From positions 1 through 34,516 of the forward strand of contig JAIVHO010000043.1 of the NCBI GenBank assembly GCA_020201035.1: 34,516 nt of DNA, in the 5' to 3' direction. Each line of letters opens with the position of its first letter. Positions within the stretch are counted from its first letter, which is position 1. The notes beneath the pieces are model-generated. The model did no database searches and was not told the DNA's origin. It saw nothing but the letters and a program-made list of their open reading frames with translations. This stretch comes from Bacteroidales bacterium. Lineage in GTDB: Bacteria > Bacteroidota > Bacteroidia > Bacteroidales > VadinHA17. The position numbers and the translations under genes are program-made. Positions 1-8,654 of this stretch are shown piece by piece.

Positions 1-599
1 GTTTTTTCGGGGCGGCTCACCAGGTAAACAATGGTTTGTGCAGCATCCTGCATCACGTTTACGGCATGTTCGTACTTTTTGCGGGCACCCTCAATCTGCG
101 AAACCGGCCCGATACAGGTTTGTCCGCTCCCCCCGGCACTTTTCTTAATGAACTTGTCCCACTCATTGGGCAGAGTCATTAACCTGAGAGTATGGCCTGT
201 TGGTGCTGTATCGAACACAATTAAATCGTAGGTGTTGTCGCCCAGAAAATCGGTAAACTTATCGAAAGTAGCGATTTCAACAGTACATCCGCCATTAAAT
301 TCTTCTTTCACCTGTGCAAGGGCAAAATCATCGAGTATCGCTTTGAGTGGTTCGAGCATGCGGTCTTTGTATGCATCGGTAATAGCATCGGAATCCATCT
401 GAGCCACTTCCAGGTTATTATTTACCTGCACAGGCACAACGCCCACTTCGCGTTCAAAAATATCGCCCAGGTTTCCGGCCGGGTCGGTAGAAACCAACAA
501 GGTCCGTTTTCCTTTGTTTGAGTGATATACTGCCGTTGTTGCGGCCATGGTAGTTTTACCTACTCCGCCTTTTCCTGAAAAAAATATGTATTTAGACAT
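1..599 (-). CDS. arsA: ArsA arsenite-stimulated ATPase, N-terminal part (cut by window edge)
   Basis: The first 199 residues of an ArsA-type ATPase are visible; the rest lies beyond position 1. ArsA drives or escorts arsenite to the membrane efflux pump using ATP. Visible motifs are the deviant Walker A GKGGVGKTT (residues 9-17), DPAGN (39-43) and the switch DTAPTGHT (130-137). Cys105 in GGCTVEIATF and Cys162 in TCIGP match the positions of the metalloid-binding Cys113 and Cys172 of E. coli ArsA. The start ATG at 597-599 gives the normal ArsA N-terminus. It is the last visible gene of a leftward operon arsR1-acr3-arsD-trx-like-arsA, 13 nt after the previous gene. Whether it is the single-length or doubled form cannot be seen. 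Confidence 0.95.
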   Translation of the reverse strand, partial: MSKYIFFSGKGGVGKTTMAATTAVYHSNKGKRTLLVSTDPAGNLGDIFEREVGVVPVQVNNNLEVAQMDSDAITDAYKDRMLEPLKAILDDFALAQVKEEFNGGCTVEIATFDKFTDFLGDNTYDLIVFDTAPTGHTLRLMTLPNEWDKFIKKSAGGSGQTCIGPVSQIEGARKKYEHAVNVMQDAAQTIVYLVSRPEK

Positions 600-612
600 T
601 TATATTTGAAAA

Positions 613-930
613 TCAAGAGCTTAAAAAATTATTAATCGACTTGTTTATTTTCGAGACATTGATTTTTTTATCGGCACATGCCAGTTCGCCGTTCACCAGC
701 ACAAAAGGGAAATTAACATCCCCCTTTTCTATCAATTGCTGGGCATCAGAGTGCTCAAACCATTCCCCGGACATAAATTCTATATGTTTTACCTGCACCG
801 CTTCGCCAAATTTTGTTTCCAGCTGATGGCTAATCATTTGTACCACCTGCTGCCAGTTTGCCTTCGTGGAATCGCAGGCTGCCTGCGGAATGGTGAATAT
901 TTCTGTTAAAATCGTTTTTGTCATTTCCAT
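613..930 (-). CDS. Small thioredoxin-fold-like protein of the ars operon, function unknown
   Basis: A 105-residue soluble protein with no signal peptide, between arsD and arsA. I do not recognise a named family. Its layout resembles ArsD and other small thioredoxin-fold proteins: an N-terminal beta strand leading to IPQAACDS (one Cys near residue 19), a helical middle, then FPFVLVNGELACADK (a second Cys near residue 85). The FPFVLVNG stretch parallels LPLVLLNG in the neighbouring arsD product, which suggests a shared fold. Its position suggests a role as metallochaperone or redox partner for ArsA or Acr3; this is inference. Translation may begin at Met1 or at Met3, two codons downstream. Confidence 0.75.
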   Translation of the reverse strand: MEMTKTILTEIFTIPQAACDSTKANWQQVVQMISHQLETKFGEAVQVKHIEFMSGEWFEHSDAQQLIEKGDVNFPFVLVNGELACADKKINVSKINKSINNFLSS

Positions 931-968
931 TGCTTTTAACTGAATGCTCCTAAAATATGCGTATCCGG

Positions 969-1283
969 CTAAATATTATTCAATTCGGGAATATGTTTTT
1001 TAAGTTCTTCCAACCCCGGGTACGATCCCTCTTTAATGATTTTTCCGTTGAGCAAAACAAGGGGCAATTTACCGGGGCCGTTGGTTTTAATGAAATTGCT
1101 GACCACGCTGTTTTGTACAAAAGCCATGGGCGACTGGTTAATGGCATATCGTTTGGTTTCAACACCTGCTTTTCTAAGTAGTTGTATAGTGTTTTGCATG
1201 TCGATAAGCGCTTTATCGGGCTCTGGTCCGCATATACCACTTTCGCAACACATGGAGGGGTCAAATATTTCTATCTTTCTCAT
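969..1283 (-). CDS. arsD: ArsD arsenic metallochaperone
   Basis: A 104-residue protein. ArsD binds As(III)/Sb(III) through three cysteines and hands it to ArsA; it also acts as a weak repressor of ars operons. The N-terminus carries the family signature FDPSMCCESGICG, with Cys12, Cys13 and Cys18 matching the three metal ligands of E. coli ArsD. The C-terminal vicinal pairs of the longer plasmid-borne ArsD are absent, which is usual for short chromosomal forms. It lies between acr3 (40 nt upstream) and the unknown thioredoxin-like gene (38 nt downstream), in the same leftward operon as arsA, its expected partner. Confidence 0.93.
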   Translation of the reverse strand: MRKIEIFDPSMCCESGICGPEPDKALIDMQNTIQLLRKAGVETKRYAINQSPMAFVQNSVVSNFIKTNGPGKLPLVLLNGKIIKEGSYPGLEELKKHIPELNNI

Positions 1284-1323
1284 ACTATATTCTTCCTCTT
1301 TTTAAAAAATAGTTATAGCACGA

Positions 1324-2385
1324 TTAATATTTCCACCGTTTGGCCAGTGCTACCAGCGAGAGCATTACAGGGACTTCAACCAGCACACCAACCACCGTTA
1401 CCAGCGCAGCCGGCGATTGCAGTCCGAAGAGTGCTATGGCCACTGCCACTGCCAGCTCAAAAAAGTTACTGGCGCCAATCATGGCAGCCGGAGCACATAC
1501 CTGGTACGGAAGCTTCAGCTTTTTACCGCCGAACCAGGCCAGGAAGAAGATAAAGTATGTTTGAATAACCAGCGGTACTGCGGCAAGCAAAATAATCAAG
1601 GGGTTGTTGAGGATGTTCTGTCCCTGGAATGCGAACAGCAGCACGAGGGTAACCAACAGTGCAACTATGCTCACCGGTTTCAGTTTGGGTAAGAATTCTT
1701 TTTTAAACCACTCTTGTCCGCGCCTTCTAATCAGAATTCGCTGGGTAATTACCCCGGCAACAAGCGGCACCACCACAAAAATGATAACGCTTGCTACAAG
1801 CGTATCATAAGGTATGGCGATGTTGGTGATTCCGAGCAATAAACCTACGATCGGAATAAAAGCCACAAGGATTATCAAATCGTTTACTGAAACCTGCACC
1901 AGTGTGTAGTTGGGGTCGCCGTCGGAAAGGTAGCTCCACACAAAAACCATGGCCGTACAAGGCGCCGCTCCCAAAATTATTGCCCCGGCAATGTATTCGC
2001 CTGCCAAAGCCGGGTCAATCCATGCTGAGTAAACTTTAGAGAAAAAAATCCATGCAAAAAACGCCATGGTAAACGGTTTGATGGCCCAGTTGATAATTAC
2101 CGTCCAAACAACACCACGGGGTTTTTTACCGATTTGTTTGATGCTGGTGAAGTCAATCTGGAGCATCATCGGGTATATCATTAACCAAATGAGTATAGCT
2201 ACGGGAATATTGACTTTTGCAAACTCAAGGCTGCTGATTACTTCAATTGAATCGCCAAAAATATAGCCCAGACCAATTCCTGCTACTATTCCGAAGGCGA
2301 CCCAGATGGTCAGGTATTTTTCAAAAAATCCAATTGTCTTTTTAGGATTATCGGGAATGGTTACTTCTTTGAATATCTTATCCAT
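1324..2385 (-). CDS. acr3: Acr3-family arsenite efflux permease
   Basis: A 353-residue inner-membrane protein with about ten hydrophobic segments. Acr3 (BART superfamily) exports As(OH)3, alone or driven by ArsA. Diagnostic motifs are MLQIDF (residues 74-79), GAAPCTAMVFVWSYL with the family-wide catalytic Cys143, and the late-helix GASNFFELAVAVA carrying conserved Glu310. Length is normal for bacterial Acr3. The gene follows arsR1 after a gap of about 180 nt and precedes arsD, so it is the core pump of the operon. The gap contains no obvious second promoter. Confidence 0.95.
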   Translation of the reverse strand: MDKIFKEVTIPDNPKKTIGFFEKYLTIWVAFGIVAGIGLGYIFGDSIEVISSLEFAKVNIPVAILIWLMIYPMMLQIDFTSIKQIGKKPRGVVWTVIINWAIKPFTMAFFAWIFFSKVYSAWIDPALAGEYIAGAIILGAAPCTAMVFVWSYLSDGDPNYTLVQVSVNDLIILVAFIPIVGLLLGITNIAIPYDTLVASVIIFVVVPLVAGVITQRILIRRRGQEWFKKEFLPKLKPVSIVALLVTLVLLFAFQGQNILNNPLIILLAAVPLVIQTYFIFFLAWFGGKKLKLPYQVCAPAAMIGASNFFELAVAVAIALFGLQSPAALVTVVGVLVEVPVMLSLVALAKRWKY

Positions 2386-2564
2386 TGCACTAAGGTTTAA
2401 TTATTTCTTTTAAGTCTCCTCCATTCATTTTAATTGGGGTTGTAATTCTGCTGTATAAAGTTTATAGAATGTTTTTTCTATCTCATTCCTGACACGCTGA
2501 AACTCACTTCAGATAAATTCATCCGTTCCGGTAACTCTGAAAGGGTCTTCAAAACCCATGTGCA

Positions 2565-2834
2565 TCATCTCAAACACTCCGGAGCGATGCAATACTGGGT
2601 TTTTGCCCCTTCGATTTGACCGATTATCAAACCGGTATCTTTAAGCTCCTTTAAATGCTGGTTTACGGTGGTACGCCCCAGAGGCAGTTCATCCGAAATA
2701 TCACCGGTAATGCAGGTTGGTGTTTCGGCCAGAAACTGCAAAATGCGTAATCTGGCAGGATGGGCCAGCGCTTTAAAAAGTACCGCCATCTCTACAAGGT
2801 CTTTTTCGAATAATGCTGTTTTGGATTGTGCCAT
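2565..2834 (-). CDS. arsR: ArsR-family metalloregulator (arsR1)
   Basis: An 89-residue winged-helix repressor. The core runs LFKALAHPARLRILQFL (about 20-36), recognition helix GRTTVNQHLKEL (about 53-64) and wing GLIIGQIEGAKTQYC. Cysteines are Cys41 (TPTCITGD, at the start of the DNA-binding helix), Cys82 and Cys87. Cys41 stands alone where arsR2 and arsR3 of this window have a Cys-Cys pair, so the As(III) site is slightly different. It heads the ars operon and lies only about ten bases from a doubled operator, so autoregulation is expected. The stop overlaps an ATG (ATGA) that opens a 19-codon frame ending at 2509; this could be a coupled mini-ORF or a frameshifted C-terminal tail. Confidence 0.93.
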   Translation of the reverse strand: MAQSKTALFEKDLVEMAVLFKALAHPARLRILQFLAETPTCITGDISDELPLGRTTVNQHLKELKDTGLIIGQIEGAKTQYCIAPECLR

Positions 2835-2844
2835 ACTGTAAATT

Positions 2845-2896
2845 TATGACGCAAATATACGTCAATTATTTATATGACGCAAATATACGTCAATTA
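2845..2896 (-). promoter_or_regulatory. Doubled ArsR operator with embedded promoter for arsR1-acr3-arsD-arsA
   Basis: Two exact 24-bp copies (2845-2868 and 2873-2896), 28 bp apart. Each contains the dyad TGACG-N8-CGTCA (2847-2864 and 2875-2892). The 8-nt spacer of copy 1, read on the minus strand, is TATATTTG (2859 to 2852), a perfect TAnnTTTG -7 element. TTTG from the spacer of copy 2 (2883 to 2880) lies 20 nt upstream, as a -33 element should. One operator copy therefore covers each promoter element. Transcription would start a few bases later, leaving a leader of roughly 10-15 nt before the arsR1 ATG. Confidence 0.8.
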
Positions 2897-3046
2897 CGGC
2901 TCAAAAGCCATCCAGATATCATAGACATAAATTCCGGAAGCAGGTTTTACCAGCTCATATCCGCTTCCATTCCCTCCGGTATTTATAATCAGACCACTGT
3001 TTCTTAACCCGGGAATGATAGAATTGGGGCCCGTTGGCTCATTATA

Positions 3047-6000
3047 TTAAATACTGCCCCTTTTTCCATACAAAATCAGGTAAACCACGGGTATAAATAT
3101 AAATACCAGGAGCAGCCCGAATAGCAATCCGCCGATGACCACAATGGCCATTGGCCGAAGCATCTCGGTTCCATCCCCCCAAAGGAGTGCCAGAGGTAAC
3201 AGACCGCAGAGGCTGTTGATATCAGTGATCAAAATTGGGCGGAGTCTTATAATTGCTGCCTCTTTAATTGACTCAACAATTCCTTTGCCCTGTTTCCTTA
3301 GTTCATCAATAAAAGTGAGCAACAAAACACCGTTATTAATTTCCATCCCGGTGAGCATTATCACCCCTATCAATGCCGTCACACTCAGCGGGGTACCTGT
3401 AATATAGAGCGCATACGATATTCCTGCAAGTGATAAAGGGATACGGATAATAATAATCAAAGGCTTCAGGAAACTCTCGAAATAGAGAACGAGCACGGCA
3501 TAACCCAGGAAGAGGGCAAACAGAAGAATTATGGCCATTTGATTCATATTTTCCGAAAGCATCTGTGACTGTCCGCCATAGTTTAGTCTGTAGCCTGACG
3601 GCAAAACCAGATTTTCCAGTTCACTCTTAATTCCGGTTGTGGCATCACCCACACTTATTCCGGCTACATTAGCGGTAACCTTAATCATTCTGTCCTGATC
3701 CTTGCGGTCAATCTGCACCGGACCTGTTGCCTTCATAACACTGGCAACGGCTTTCAGAGGGATCTTTACCCCGGTTGATGATTGAATATGAATATTTTCA
3801 AGGTCAGATGAAGAAGTGATATTCCGTTCATCCGTAACTAATCTGATAGGGTAATAATATGCACCATCCCTGTAACGGGTTGCAACGGTTCCTCCCACAA
3901 GTGTTTTAACAGTGTTCCCGATCTCCTCATAGCTTAAGCCGAGGTCAAATGCTTTCTGCCGGTCAACCACAATCTGAAACTCAGGTTTTGTAAGCTGCAG
4001 CGAGATATCCAGTCCGGAGAGATATTCCAGACCGGAGAGTTTATCACGGATTTTTACGGCTTCACCGAATATATCCTGCATAGATTCACTGCGCGGAGCC
4101 AGAACTTCCAATTCAATATCAAACTGTCCGGTTTGGCGAATACCCTTCATCTTAGTATGTAGTACTTTAATTGTGGCACCGGGTGCCTTAACAGCCTTCA
4201 TAACCACAGGCCGCAATTTTTCCACATATTCATCCGTATCCATCGGACGCTCTGCGGCAGGAACCAGCTGAATATTCAATTCTCCCTCAAAACTGTTTTC
4301 AGTAGTAACCAATCCCCAAACCTTACCACCTGAAAGGGTGGCAAAACCATGGATGTACTCCTGATCACCCACTACCCTCTCAACCTGTGCCAGCACCTGA
4401 TCAGTCACTTCCATTGCTGTTCCCGTGGGCATTATAACCTTCACGGTAATCAGGCCATCATCTGCCCTGGGTAAAAATTCGGATCCTGCCATTTTAAGGT
4501 AATATAACCCCGGGATCATCATTAACAGGAAGGCAATCAGTACCAGCCAGCGAAACCTGAGCGCTATATGCAATATTGGCTTATATATATAAACCAGGCC
4601 CCTGATAAAGTAGTCAGAAATACGGGCCACGAATGAGTGTTTTTGTTTTACAGGCTTTCCCCCGGGATAAAAAAGTGCCATGAACATAGGTGTAACAGTG
4701 AGGGAGACAACCATTGAGAGGAAAATAATAATTGCCACTGTGATCACAAGTTCCCGGAACAAAAGGGAGGCCAGGCCAGGAACCAGCAGGAAAGGGACAA
4801 AGAGGGACAGGAATGTCAGAGTAGCTGTTATTATTGCCCCGCTTATCTGTACTGCTCCCCTGGGGACCTGCCCCGGTGTTTCAGGTTCAGTTTCCTGGAT
4901 CCTTGTAATATTTTCGAGCATTACAACGCTGTTATCAAGTACTACAGTCATTGCAACCACCAGTCCTCCGAGGGTGAAAATATTAATTGAAAAACCAAGC
5001 AGTTCCATAAAAAAGAAGGTGCCCAGAATAGTAACCGGCAGACTAAAAACCAGTGAAAGAACCCGTTTCCATCCCGACAGGAAAAAGGCTGTAACCAGCG
5101 TAACAAGAAGTGCTGCAAGAAGCATAGCATCCCTTACCCCGTTTGTGGCCAAACGCACATACTCCGCCTGATCATAAATCATTTCAATCTGCGTTGACGG
5201 TGGGAGTTCCTGACCAAGCACTTCAAGACGTTCACGGATAAGATCAGAGACAATAACAGCATTGGCATCAGCCTGCTTAAAGATTGATATGCGGACTCCC
5301 TCTTTATTATTATACCTGGTACGAATACGCTGCAAATCATGATGATCTTCTACATTTGCAACATCCTTCAGAAGTATCTGACTGTCATTACCATATTTGC
5401 GTACAATCAGGTTTTCGATCTCCTGAAGCGATTGAAATTCACCATAGGTACGTATGATATAGTCCCGGCTGCCTGTAACCACCCGGCCACCAACCATGTC
5501 AATATTTTCGTTCTTTAACCGGGCGGTTAACTCCTGATAGGTAATATTATAACCCTGCAGTTTAAGAGGATCGATATGTACGCGTATTTCACGCATTGTA
5601 CCCCCTGAAAGAGCGGTGCCGGCAGAACCCTTTACCGACGCAAATTCTTCCTGGAATTCATTTTCAACCCATGTACGAAGCTGGGTCAGGCTCATATTAT
5701 CATTTGAGACAAGGACTTCAACCACCGGCAGCTGTGAAGGATCAGCCTTAAAAACAACCGGTTCCAGAATATCCTGTGGAAGCTCCTTTTTAATCAGACC
5801 CATTTTTGCCAGAACATCCTGGTATGCAACATCCCGGTCAACACTATAATCAAAATTGACCAGAAGAGTATAAACACCCTCCTCTGAGTTTGATTCAATG
5901 TAATCGAGATTATCAACGGTGGCCATTTTTCGTTCAATGACTGTAGCCACCTCGTTCTCCATCTGTTCAGGAGTGGCTCCAGGCCAGTAAACATATACCT

Positions 6001-6136
6001 TTATCATTGGATATGTTATATCAGGCAGCATATTGGTAGGCAACCGTAAAAATCCTGCCACACCAACCACCATCAGAACAATCATAAGCATAATTGTTCC
6101 TGCAGGTCGTTTTATTGATTCGGTTGTCAGTTTCAT
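3047..6136 (-). CDS. RND-family efflux pump, inner-membrane transporter
   Basis: A 1029-residue AcrB/CzcA-superfamily pump. It exchanges protons for substrate and feeds a tripartite envelope channel. Layout: N-terminal TM1 (about 12-32), first periplasmic porter region (about 35-330), TM2-6 (about 335-480), a second porter region (about 555-850) and a C-terminal TM block. In TM4 the usual VVDDA becomes VVLDNS, keeping Asp401 but replacing the second Asp with Asn402. In TM10 the segment GMEINNG lacks the Lys seen in AcrB. This relay pattern is closer to heavy-metal CzcA-type pumps (single Asp, no TM10 Lys) than to drug pumps. The start overlaps the adaptor gene stop (TAATG). Substrate is unknown; location in an ars island suggests metalloid or thiol conjugates, but this is inference. 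Confidence 0.93.
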   Translation of the reverse strand: MKLTTESIKRPAGTIMLMIVLMVVGVAGFLRLPTNMLPDITYPMIKVYVYWPGATPEQMENEVATVIERKMATVDNLDYIESNSEEGVYTLLVNFDYSVDRDVAYQDVLAKMGLIKKELPQDILEPVVFKADPSQLPVVEVLVSNDNMSLTQLRTWVENEFQEEFASVKGSAGTALSGGTMREIRVHIDPLKLQGYNITYQELTARLKNENIDMVGGRVVTGSRDYIIRTYGEFQSLQEIENLIVRKYGNDSQILLKDVANVEDHHDLQRIRTRYNNKEGVRISIFKQADANAVIVSDLIRERLEVLGQELPPSTQIEMIYDQAEYVRLATNGVRDAMLLAALLVTLVTAFFLSGWKRVLSLVFSLPVTILGTFFFMELLGFSINIFTLGGLVVAMTVVLDNSVVMLENITRIQETEPETPGQVPRGAVQISGAIITATLTFLSLFVPFLLVPGLASLLFRELVITVAIIIFLSMVVSLTVTPMFMALFYPGGKPVKQKHSFVARISDYFIRGLVYIYKPILHIALRFRWLVLIAFLLMMIPGLYYLKMAGSEFLPRADDGLITVKVIMPTGTAMEVTDQVLAQVERVVGDQEYIHGFATLSGGKVWGLVTTENSFEGELNIQLVPAAERPMDTDEYVEKLRPVVMKAVKAPGATIKVLHTKMKGIRQTGQFDIELEVLAPRSESMQDIFGEAVKIRDKLSGLEYLSGLDISLQLTKPEFQIVVDRQKAFDLGLSYEEIGNTVKTLVGGTVATRYRDGAYYYPIRLVTDERNITSSSDLENIHIQSSTGVKIPLKAVASVMKATGPVQIDRKDQDRMIKVTANVAGISVGDATTGIKSELENLVLPSGYRLNYGGQSQMLSENMNQMAIILLFALFLGYAVLVLYFESFLKPLIIIIRIPLSLAGISYALYITGTPLSVTALIGVIMLTGMEINNGVLLLTFIDELRKQGKGIVESIKEAAIIRLRPILITDINSLCGLLPLALLWGDGTEMLRPMAIVVIGGLLFGLLLVFIFIPVVYLILYGKRGSI

Positions 6137-7179
6137 TACTTATCGCCTTTCTGGTTATTCATTATCATAACTTTGGTTTTGTCTTTCAGCATCTCCTGAC
6201 CCGCAACCACCACCAGGTCATTTTCATTCAAACCATTGAGTATTTCCAGGTTATTCCCCGAGACTATACCTGTTTCCACAAAGAGACGATAAGCAACAGT
6301 ATCATCACGCACTACGAAAAGAAAATTCTTATTATCCGGAGAAGTCAGTACGGCCTGTTCCGGAACTGAGACTGCCTTTTCCCTGACCGAAACGGGGATT
6401 TTTACAGAGGCCATCATACCCGGAAGAAGTGTTTTATAAAAATTCTGAATTTTAATATCAAATTTAACCGACCGTGTGTCCGGGTTAATCTGCGGGTAAA
6501 CAAGAGTAATCACCCCCTGCAACGAATCATCCGGATATGCATTCAGGGTGAGTTGCAGGGATTTACCCTTGCTGACAGCTTCAAAATACCTTTCATTTAC
6601 CTCTGCTTTTATTACCAGCGAATTCATATCACTGATTGTCAGTATTTTATCTGTTGGAGAAACCTGACTGCCAATGTCGGTCCACCGCCTGGTAACAAGG
6701 CCGCTCATGGGAGATATAACAGGTATGGTCTGGTACATCCTGAGGGCATAATCAAGATTTTTTTCTGCCGCTTCCAGTTCCCGGAGCAGTTGTTCCCTGT
6801 CGGAGGGAGTATTCCCGGATGCTTTCAGTTTTTGCTGTATCCGTTCTATCTCCGATTTGCTGTTTGAAACAAGTGCAACCCTGTCGGAAGGATTAATGAC
6901 CGCTATAATTTTATCCTTTTCTACTCTTTGGTTTTCACGGGCCGCCAGCTGTTCAATGATACCTTCAGCCGGCGATTCAATGTCTGTATATATATTGGGC
7001 TCAATGGTTCCGGTAATATCAATAAAAGAGACCATCCTTGTAACCATGGCTGGCTGTACCGTAACCAGTGGTTTCTTCTTAGCTGACGGGGGGGCTGCCT
7101 GATCACCGGCCCGACATGAAAACAACAGCAGAGTCATAAAAAGCAGTAACAGATAATTTTGAAGTGTTATAGATTTCAT
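6136..7179 (-). CDS. RND efflux periplasmic adaptor (membrane fusion protein), lipoprotein
   Basis: A 347-residue HlyD/AcrA-family adaptor bridging the RND pump and the outer-membrane channel. It begins with a lipoprotein signal ending LLLFSC (Cys22). The barrel-sandwich half follows (IDITGTIEPN to about residue 100), then a short coiled-coil hairpin (about 105-155), the second lipoyl half (VISPMSGLVTRRWTDIGSQV), a beta-barrel and a C-terminal membrane-proximal domain (VPEQAVLTS onward). It is shorter than AcrA, as is common for Bacteroidota adaptors. The stop overlaps the pump start by one base, so translation is probably coupled. No metal-binding N- or C-terminal extension of the CusB/CzcB kind is seen. 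Confidence 0.93.
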   Translation of the reverse strand: MKSITLQNYLLLLFMTLLLFSCRAGDQAAPPSAKKKPLVTVQPAMVTRMVSFIDITGTIEPNIYTDIESPAEGIIEQLAARENQRVEKDKIIAVINPSDRVALVSNSKSEIERIQQKLKASGNTPSDREQLLRELEAAEKNLDYALRMYQTIPVISPMSGLVTRRWTDIGSQVSPTDKILTISDMNSLVIKAEVNERYFEAVSKGKSLQLTLNAYPDDSLQGVITLVYPQINPDTRSVKFDIKIQNFYKTLLPGMMASVKIPVSVREKAVSVPEQAVLTSPDNKNFLFVVRDDTVAYRLFVETGIVSGNNLEILNGLNENDLVVVAGQEMLKDKTKVMIMNNQKGDK

Positions 7180-7321
7180 TCGTTTATAGTTTTTATTGTT
7201 TTATTGATGAAAGATAATCTTCACCCTTTTCCCTCCTCACTCTGACAAAAGCTTCTTTTAATCACATTTACCTGTCAGTTGATGTATAACGCTTTAAAGT
7301 CCCGTTCCGGCAAGGAGTGGG

Positions 7322-8635
7322 TTAAAACGGGTAATCATCGTTTCCGGCCAAATAATGCAACAGCACCATTGTCTGAAGGTATTCTATGGTTGATTTATAA
7401 CGGGCAATAGTTGTCTCTGTAAGAATGCTCTGGGCATCCAGTACATCAATAATATTTCCCTGTCCGCCCTGGTATCTCACCTCTGCATTGCTCAGGGTTT
7501 CGGCCGCCAGGTCAATAATCCTTTCGTTATTGATTATTTCAGTTTTAATATCCCCGATAGTGTTTATTGCAATGTCAATCTCCTTACGTATGTCTGTATA
7601 CGCCTGCTCCCGTTCATTATTCAGCTGCTCAACCCGGTAATCACTCTGCATCATTTTTGACTTATAGCTGCTTCCTCCCCATAAAGGAATGGTATACCTT
7701 ACACCGGCACCAACATTATAATTGAAGTTCTTTCCAAAGGGAATATATCCATGTTCCCAACTCCCGGTTCCAAATGAATAGATCTCGGGATTGCTTTGCA
7801 GCCGGTAAACCTCCTTCTGTTTCATTTCCATCAGAACTTCCTGTTCAGAGGCATTAAGTAAAGGGTGGTTTTGCATCACCCGGTCATATAGCTCAGAAGG
7901 GCTAATCAACTTATTTTTAAGCCTGGAATAGAGAGTTTCAGAGATATTTTCGATCTCAAATAACTCATCGTCCCCGAGATAACATAATCGCTTTATCCTG
8001 ATCTTTTGTCTGACAAGATCATTTTGTGCCTTATGCAGTTTTTTTCTCTCTACAGATATCTGTACTTCCGTTTTTAACATGTCGATGCTGGAAGCCTTTC
8101 CTATTTTATACAGGCTCTCAGCATATTGCAGGTGCGATTCAAGTTGCTTCAGGGAGTTTAGGTAAACCTCAATCTCCGATTCAACAGCAAGGAACCCGAA
8201 GTAGGCATCAGCAACACCCCATATAATAGTGTTGCGCAACTGTCTGCGGACCTCCTCATTTAACATAATCTCATCCTCAACCTGTTCACGTTTTACCCTG
8301 TTCGCACCCCAGTCATATATTGTCTGACGTACAGAAACATCAGTATACATATCGGTAAGTGAATTACCCAGCAGCCTCTGTTTGTTTGGCAGTAGAAATT
8401 TCCAGTACGAAAAACTTGCAGAAGTACTGATAACCGGTTGGTAATCGGTTTTCAGGATCTCAATCTCTGCCTGACTGATCAGGGTGTTTTGCTCGTTTGC
8501 CTGCAACAGGTAGTTTTTTTCCAGGGCACTGTCGAGCAGTTGAACCAGAGAAAGCTCCGGGATATCCTGCTGGGCAAACAGATAAAGGGGAAAAGTTGAG
8601 GTGATTACCAGACACACAAAAAAAATTCTTATCAT
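7322..8635 (-). CDS. TolC-family outer-membrane efflux protein
   Basis: A 437-residue outer membrane factor with a signal peptide ending at LYLFAQ (about residue 21). The sequence has the family's two-fold pattern of long amphipathic helices (about 30-210 and 250-430), with LDSALEKNYLLQANEQ at the start of the first repeat and a matching YRLQSNPEIY-type segment in the second. YTIPLWGG is a typical outer-membrane strand motif of this family. It is second in the efflux operon, 19 nt after the thioredoxin-like lipoprotein gene and 142 nt before the adaptor. It should form the exit duct for the RND pump. Confidence 0.92.
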   Translation of the reverse strand: MIRIFFVCLVITSTFPLYLFAQQDIPELSLVQLLDSALEKNYLLQANEQNTLISQAEIEILKTDYQPVISTSASFSYWKFLLPNKQRLLGNSLTDMYTDVSVRQTIYDWGANRVKREQVEDEIMLNEEVRRQLRNTIIWGVADAYFGFLAVESEIEVYLNSLKQLESHLQYAESLYKIGKASSIDMLKTEVQISVERKKLHKAQNDLVRQKIRIKRLCYLGDDELFEIENISETLYSRLKNKLISPSELYDRVMQNHPLLNASEQEVLMEMKQKEVYRLQSNPEIYSFGTGSWEHGYIPFGKNFNYNVGAGVRYTIPLWGGSSYKSKMMQSDYRVEQLNNEREQAYTDIRKEIDIAINTIGDIKTEIINNERIIDLAAETLSNAEVRYQGGQGNIIDVLDAQSILTETTIARYKSTIEYLQTMVLLHYLAGNDDYPF

Positions 8636-8654
8636 ATTAAGGGGTTTTACTAAA

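Noticed and set aside
31-231. Plus-strand frame at the left edge
   Set aside because: Shadow of arsA; the minus strand has both Walker and switch motifs.
4680-5171. Open frame of 163 codons on the plus strand inside the RND gene
   Set aside because: It is antisense to a conserved pump, is Ser/Arg/Thr-rich with no recognisable motif, and has no upstream signals.
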